NCBI GenBank assembly: GCA_023213315.1
Contig: JAKCPI010001932.1
Location: 62,001 to 126,000, forward strand
Direction: 5' to 3'
DNA length: 64,000 nucleotides
From: Euborellia annulipes
Lineage: Eukaryota; Arthropoda; Insecta; Dermaptera; Anisolabididae
Part shown: positions 58,394-64,000 of the stretch, piece after piece
How positions within the stretch are numbered: position 1 is the stretch's first letter
Layout: each line of letters opens with the position of its first letter
Made by a program: the position numbers and the translations under genes
The notes under the pieces: model-generated
What the model was told of the DNA's origin: nothing
What the model saw: the letters and a program-made list of their open reading frames with translations, nothing else
The model's database searches: none

Positions 58394-58659
58394 CATACAG
58401 TAAAGAGAATTAGACGATGTTATGCACGAAGTAAACAAGCGCCATTGACCTAAATCTCAGAAAACAAAACCAATTTTTTTCTTGTTTTATTACAAAAAAA
58501 AAAGTGTAGAGAGTAATAATGTTGTGATTTAAATAAGGAGGTAGATCTTCTTTTTCCCTACAAGATGGCGGTCTTATCTTAATTTCGATCATAATGGAGC
58601 TTGGTTCCTTTATGCATAACATCGTCCAATTTTTCAAGAGAATATAGATTGATAAAGAC

Positions 58660-58975
58660 GTGAATAGTGGATAATAAAACAACAGAGTGTAGAACAATAT
58701 TCTTTTGGCGATCTATTTCGTCTAAAGGACATCTTCAGGCCAGCGTTATTAAAATATAAAATAGTATATAAATGGTTTTTATGATTTTTAATAGAGTCGA
58801 AACAAATTCTGTGTCATTCTAATTAATTATTTTTTGATATGGGTTAATTTTAATAATAATAATAATAATTTTAATAAAGCTCGCCTGAAGATGTCCTTTG
58901 GACGAAATCGATAGCCCAAAGAATAAATTAAAGATATTTTCTACATTCTGTTGTTTTATTATCCACTATTCATCA
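58660..58975. repeat. inverted repeat with two hammerhead-like cores
   Basis: Arms GTGGATAATAAAACAACAGA... and its complement ...CTGTTGTTTTATTATCCACT. Each arm contains CTGAAGATGTCCTTTGGACGAAAT or a close variant (58720-58695 minus, 58890-58914 plus): CTGAAGA, a GTCC/GGAC stem, GAAA. Confidence 0.55.
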
Positions 58976-59024
58976 CTTAACACACAGACAAATGGAGTAT
59001 TACATCAAACACATTGATAAAGAC

Positions 59025-59110
59025 GTTGACGTGACAATTTTACATCAATTTTGTCCTGATGATGATTTATCCTGATGAGGATCGGCACTCGAAACGTCGA
59101 CAAATTATGG
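59025..59110 (+). ncRNA. hammerhead-like motif, degenerate
   Basis: GTTGACGT pairs with ACGTCGAC (8 bp, one wobble), ACAA with TTGT, and between them lie CTGATGA and CGAAAC. The base expected at the cleavage position is G, which a hammerhead does not tolerate, so it is probably inactive. Confidence 0.35.
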
Positions 59111-60230
59111 GCTTTAATTTGTTTTCGCCTTGGCTGCACAAGGTTCGATTCCAGGGGGAGCAATTTTGAAATTAGACATTTTTTTTTTTATTTTTTAAGT
59201 AAATATGAATAACAAAATCTAAGAATTACCCTCTCCACAAGATTTATTTATTATGACACCCACCAATATGATAAATAAAAATGAAGTGCCCACTTCCATT
59301 TAATCGATTGCTATCACAATTGATCTTGTCATTTTTTAATTAAACACAAAATTTTTAAATCAGCCTTTCACACCCCCTGAGTGAAAATAATGGAGCAAAC
59401 GACTAGTCAAGGTTGTCTTTTAACTTTGTTACAAATATACATTTTATTTACAACTCTAAAACTAGTGGGTGGTAAAATAGTGTTTATTTAAGTGTTTCTG
59501 ATAGAGGGAGTGTAGCGATTTGTGTGCCAGTAAGTGCAACACACAAACACATCTGAGGCTATCTTTTGCAGACAGTTGGCTATTAAAAGTGGCGCCAGTA
59601 TGGAGTAAAAGTTAAAAGTGGCAGCCGAGAATGCATTTCGTCATTTGGGAAACCGTTATTTCTCAATTAACCAATACCAACACATACACACAATACAACA
59701 CTTGTCTACTATTAAATAAAATAAATCCATGTCAAAGATAAGGGATAGAGAGAGAGTGATCATTTAACAACTAAATAAATAAATAAAGAGTATCGGCACA
59801 ATGAGAGGAGAGACGAGATGACAAATGTCGAACATTATCAGCAAAATACATTAAGATAAACGAAATTAATTAAATTAATCCAATTTTTTGTTTTGAGAAA
59901 TTAAAAACGTTTCAAGATGATTAAAAACAAATTAAAAGAAGGGTTCAATAAAATATGGATGATATTAAATTAAATAACTAGAGCACGGATGTTCATGCAC
60001 AATCAAACCTTAAAATATGCATGCATTAATGACCAAATATGCACCATGAAGAGAATATGCTCTATCACAAATTGAGCCGCATTTTATATTATATGGTACC
60101 CTCGGGGGTCCCCTATTAGGGGAATGGAGAGGTAAAGACACTGGCTACGGGGAACAGCGATATCTGGCCAACTTTTTTTCGGGATTTTAAGCCATTCAGC
60201 AGCGTTTTCCAAATTGGGAGGCGTGAATAT
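59111..60230. other. no gene; short single-copy stretch
   Basis: GGTTCGATTCCAGGGGG at 59144 is an isolated B-box-like sequence. 59500-59660 is unique (GTGGCGCCAGTATGG, GGCAGCCGAGAATGC). The rest is AT-rich. Confidence 0.35.
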
Positions 60231-60640
60231 TAGGGTCCGACAGAAACAGATTTTCAGCCGAAACCGAATATTCGGCCTCAATCTTAGTTTCAGCCGAAAC
60301 CGAAACTTGTATTTCCTTTACAAAATTAATATCATTTCACTTCTTTTTTTTTTTTAACTTTTCTCTAGCAAAACGGAATTTTTCTTCCGACCTGCGGAAA
60401 ATTTTTTTTTTTCCCCTCCCGTGAAAATCATTTTAGCTTTTTTTTTTAGGGAGACTAAATTTTTTCCGCCCCTTTTTTCTCCTTCACGTAGGAATCATTT
60501 GACCTTTTTTTTTTTGTGTGAGTCTCATTCCATCTTTTCAAGCTCAAGTTCGGCTAGTTTTTGGCCACCGCCGAAACCAAGATTTTTGGCAGAAACTGGC
60601 CGAAACCGTAACTGAAACTGAATATTCGGTCGGTTCTCTA
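60231..60640 (+). mobile_element. hAT-type CCGAAAC MITE, 410 bp
   Basis: Starts TAGGGTCCGACAGAAAC and ends GGTCGGTTCTCTA. Flanks GTGAATAT / GTGAAAAT (7 of 8 identical). The interior has many CCGAAACCG motifs and homopolymer stretches. Confidence 0.7.
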
Positions 60641-60830
60641 GTGAAAATTAACTACAACGAGCAATTTTCCAAATGATTGTTATAAAATAGTTTTATAAAT
60701 AAATAAAATATTTTTATATATTAAATTTATATTTTTGCGAATAAAAATTTTTATTTTGGTATTATTTTTTAAAATTGGAGGGGAGGGGGGATGAGGTGTC
60801 ATACGATTAAATATTTTTAAGGGAGGTAAC

Positions 60831-61067
60831 GCCCTCAGGGCTTGGTGTAGGGGTTAGCGTGCTAACCTCGTATTCCAAAAGTCGCGGGTTCGGACCCCAG
60901 GCAGTCCGGTGATTTTATTTAAGCCATTTGGATACCAGCCTGGACCCCCAATAGATATATTAAACATACGAGTATCGTTTAAAGTGTTAAATGGCCTAAG
61001 TTGCCGAAAAGACTGTGTGAATGTGAGGGTGAATGAGAAAAAAGTGTATTTTTATAAAAAAAAAAAA
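60831..61067 (+). mobile_element. tRNA-derived SINE, copy 5, with target duplication
   Basis: Head GCCCTCAGGGCTTGG, A and B boxes intact, poly(A) tail. A perfect 10-bp duplication GGGAGGTAAC is at 60821-60830 and 61068-61077. The related sequence at 12310-12330 shows the site without the SINE. Confidence 0.9.
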
Positions 61068-61533
61068 GGGAGGTAACAAAGTATGGAATCAACCCGTGCC
61101 ATAAGACTTCCATTTTTTTTTTTTTTTTATTATAAATATAAAGACAAAATTTATAATGTCTTAACAAAGACAATGTGGGAGCCCTTAATACAGATAGAAG
61201 AAGAAATAAAAATACTTAGTTTCGGCCCCAATTATTTTAATTTCACTTGGGGGGACTAAACGTCACCCATCTTCAGGGCAAAGGTGTTTAAAAATTCTTA
61301 GCACTGCCTCCTTCAGTGGTTAGATAATTTTGAGATCTACTAAAATAATTCGGGCAGAAAAGAAGTCTTTCTTCTATAATGAATTAATTTTTATAAAAGT
61401 TTTTTTGTGATTTATTGTGGATTAGGTTATTTTTTCTTTTCACGGTCGGATGTCGCCCGATGCCCCCCCCCAGCTACGCCACTGTCCACTCCTTTTAATA
61501 AAACTCAAAAAAAGAGAGCTTGTGATTGGTTTG

Positions 61534-61628
61534 CATGGGCGTAACTAGAGAATTTGGCTGGGGGGGGGTGGCACGAGCCTTCTGGGGGAGGGGAAGCCCT
61601 CCCCCGGCACCACCTAGTTACGCCTATG
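61534..61628. mobile_element. 95-bp hAT-type micro-MITE
   Basis: Inverted ends CATGGGCGTAACTAG / CATAGGCGTAACTAG. Perfect 8-bp duplication TTGGTTTG at 61526-61533 and 61629-61636. Confidence 0.85.
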
Positions 61629-61639
61629 TTGGTTTGTTT

Positions 61640-62860
61640 TTTATCTTTTAGCCTTGACAATAGGATTAAATTTTTGAACTTCGCAGAACGAAGTGTGTAA
61701 ATGTATCAATAGATAATAAGATTTCATGTGATTAATATTTCTAGAAAATAACGTACGTATATTGGCTATATGACAGGAAGTTAGTACTTTAGATAAATTT
61801 AATAAATAAATAAGGATTTTTAAATGGTTAAAAAAAAAATTAAATTATGCAACAAGTTTTTAAAAAAAATTTAATTCAACTTTAAAGAGTGAAGCTTTAT
61901 TTATTTTGATTAAACATTTAAAAAAAAAACTTCTCTTTAATCTTTTGTTTATGATAAAATCATAATATCCTAGAGTAAATGATTTTTTTTTTTTACTCAT
62001 TAAAAAAAAAAACATTTTCTGAGAATTGACGCCATTAAGAAAATCCCATATTTAATTCAGATAAAATTTATGAATGAAAATGATATTTGAACTCTAATCG
62101 TTGGTTGCAATGATGAATGGCCGAGCGACCGAGCGACGAGCGGCTTTTTCGCTATCACAGCCAACTTATCATGAATTATTAGGTTTAATTTACCCTAAAT
62201 GTCAATCAAAGACTAATTTATGAATTACAATTTTAAAAACAAAGTTACAATTTTTTTTTTTAAATAAATGATAATTTGTAGAAAAAAAAATAAATTTATA
62301 TTTTTTTGATCTAATTAATCAGAGAACCTGTCCAGAGAGGCTATAAAATAATTTTCTAATCTAATTTCGCATGTAAGGATTTTTTTTTTAATTAATAGAG
62401 ATTGATCGTATCTTAAGATTTATGTAGGCTAAAATAATTTTTTTTTTTTTTTTGGAGACTAAGAATAAATAGTTTGTTTTTATCATTGGTTTAATATTAA
62501 GCTAGTAAAAAATGAATAGTTAATTTTAAATAAAAATAAAATTAATTTAAATTTTTTAATTATAAATTTAAAATATTAATTTATTATTAATTTTAATTAT
62601 TAATTTTTATTATTAATTTTAATTATTAATTTTTTTTATTATTAATTTTAATTATTAATTTTTATTATTAATTTATTATTAATTTTAATTATTAATTAAT
62701 TATAAATAAATTTTAATTTAATAGCTGTATTTCGCATCTGTTAGCAATTTAATTCTGAATAAAATACAAATACTGAAGAAAATTAAAATTTAATAAATAA
62801 AATTAATTGAAGAATAATAATTGAGAGATTTAATTTCAACTTTTATATTGTAAAGCATTC
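61640..62860. other. very AT-rich, no gene
   Basis: Includes a degenerate TTATTAATTTTAATTA tandem stretch at 62560-62700 and a short GC patch GCCGAGCGACCGAGCGACGAG at 62119. Nothing coding. Confidence 0.5.
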
Positions 62861-62867
62861 ATGAACT

Positions 62868-63547
62868 CAATGGCGGATCCAGAGGAGTTTCTCGAGGAGG
62901 GGAGGGGTAATCTGGTGTGACTGATCGCACAGCACACAATTTTTTCTTATTATCGGTAATTTAAAGGGGCATTCTGTAGTTGTTTACCAGAATATATATA
63001 CAAATCAAATTTTTAACTATTAGTTTTTAAAATTTTATATTAAAAACTAGGGTCCGACCGAAACAAGATTTTCAGCCGAAACCGAAACCGAATATTCGGC
63101 CTCAACCTTAGTTTCGGCCGAAACCGTAACCGAAACCGAAACTTGTATTTCCTATAAAAAAATTTTTTCATTTTACCTTTTTTTTTTTTGAATTTTTTTT
63201 CCCTCCCGTGAAAATCATTTTACCTTTTTTTTAGGGAGACTAAATTTTTTTCTCCCTCAAGTGCAAATTATTTGACTTTTTTTTTTTTGCATGCGAGTCT
63301 CATCCCATTTTTTCAGACTCTGGTTTCGGCCGGCCGAAAGGTTCGGCCACTTTTTGGCCGAAACCGAAACTACGGCCGAAACCATGATTTTTGGCCGAAA
63401 CTGGCCGAAACCGTAACCGAAACCGAATATTCGGTTGGTTCCTATTAAAAACACAATTTTTTCCCAAAAAAAGTATTTTTCTCAAATCTCAGAGGGGGGG
63501 AAGTACTCCCCTTTACCCCCCCCCCCTCCCCCTTGTATCCGCCCTTG
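62868..63547 (-). mobile_element. hAT-type MITE with another hAT MITE nested
   Basis: CAATGGCGGATCCAGAGG and, reversed, CAAGGGCGGATACAAGGG ends. Flanks CATGAACT / CATAAACT (7 of 8). It carries part of the HP hairpin (62909-62946), and the element 63048-63444 is inserted in it. Confidence 0.7.
63048..63444 (+). mobile_element. hAT-type CCGAAAC MITE, reference copy
   Basis: TAGGGTCCGACCGAAAC and, reversed, TAGGAACCAACCGAAT ends. Perfect 8-bp duplication TTAAAAAC at 63040-63047 and 63445-63452. Nested, so it is younger than its host element. Confidence 0.85.
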
Positions 63548-63594
63548 CATAAACTAATCAATTAAATTTTATTAGAGTGGTTTTAGACTAGGTT

Positions 63595-63960
63595 ATGAAC
63601 TACAAGAGTAAAGTGTGCTTCATATGATTTCAAGGGCAAAATGAGAATATACATTTTAAAGAGCATGTAAAAAATTATGGATTTTAGAATTTTAATCAAA
63701 ATCGTTCGACCGAATTTTAACAAAATAAAAAAAAAAAAAAAAAAAAATTGAAAAAGTACTAGAACTCTGGCCGATTTTGTTGAAAAGCTAATTTTGACTG
63801 TCCGGGAGGGTAACTAACTTAAATTTAAAATTTCAACCTCGTAGTTCATTTCCTTAATGCTTTAAATTGAACAAAAACAGACGCATATAAACACAGACAG
63901 ACCATTTTGAAGGACCACTTTTTTGGACTCTGAGATATAAAGCCAATAATTTAAAAAAAA
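63595..63960 (+). mobile_element. family HP copy 7, 5'-truncated
   Basis: ACAAGAGTAAAGTGTGCTTC, ATTTTAAAGAGCATG and CCACTTTTTTGGACTC. It lacks the hairpin and stops near the window end. Confidence 0.6.
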
Positions 63961-64000
63961 GTTTTATTTATTTATTTATTAATATTAAAAAATATTCTTA

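Noticed and set aside
59060..59100. Active hammerhead ribozyme at the CTGATGA...CGAAAC motif
   Set aside because: The base at the expected cleavage position is G and stem II is poor; listed only as a degenerate motif.
1..64000. CRISPR arrays, operons, bacterial or viral genes
   Set aside because: No regularly spaced short repeats with unique spacers, no long intronless genes; all tandem and dispersed repeats fit eukaryotic transposons and satellites.

Overview
This window is animal nuclear DNA, almost certainly from an arthropod. It is AT-rich, full of homopolymer runs and microsatellites, and packed with non-autonomous transposons and tRNA-derived SINEs. The only protein-coding gene I can support is spliced, on the minus strand, and recognisable as naked cuticle (nkd), the Dishevelled-binding feedback antagonist of Wnt signalling. 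Its EF-hand region is closer to insect Nkd, as I remember that family, than to vertebrate NKD1/2. I cannot name the species. The very large introns suggest a big genome.

Layout of the gene. Six exons run from high to low coordinates: 25049-25293, 11325-11441, 10945-11241, 9714-9976, 8133-8387 and 6780-7695 (stop codon at 6780-6782). Every junction has GT/AG ends and matching phase, giving 696 codons of continuous reading frame. The first of these exons begins inside a codon, so the start codon and at least one more exon lie at higher coordinates. I could not find them, so everything from 25.3 kb to 64 kb is probably first intron or upstream DNA. A perfect intronic ratchet (zero-length exon) site on the minus strand at 47173/47174 fits a very long intron. 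A TCF site next to a Helper-type site at 57450-57469 is a candidate Wnt-response element for this Wnt-feedback gene.

Repeats. 1-6.6 kb lies 3' of nkd and is only repeats, including a hAT-type element (1701-3122) that carries an 84-bp minisatellite. The introns and 25-64 kb hold these recurring families: (1) hAT-type MITEs with 8-bp target duplications (1701, 5439, 12372, 40464, 46440, 60231, 61534, 62868, 63048); (2) a tRNA-derived SINE (1261, 27306, 42486, 48466, 60831 and several heads or fragments); (3) TTAA-flanked piggyBac-like MITEs (25435, 30370, 38212, 54493, 55580); (4) a family with a large terminal hairpin (741, 20681, 22205, 35717, 39305 and fragments); (5) Harbinger-like and Tc1/mariner-like MITEs; (6) inverted-repeat loci containing hammerhead-ribozyme-like cores of the kind known from Penelope-like elements. 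Nesting among them gives a relative insertion order. One degraded LINE reverse-transcriptase tail sits at 14531-14716.

Between the repeats are a few single-copy, higher-GC islands of unknown role, which could be enhancers or unrecognised non-coding exons. Some stretches (37.07-37.35 kb, 30.9-31.1 kb, 2.11-2.26 kb, 22.2-22.7 kb) look like poor consensus sequence.
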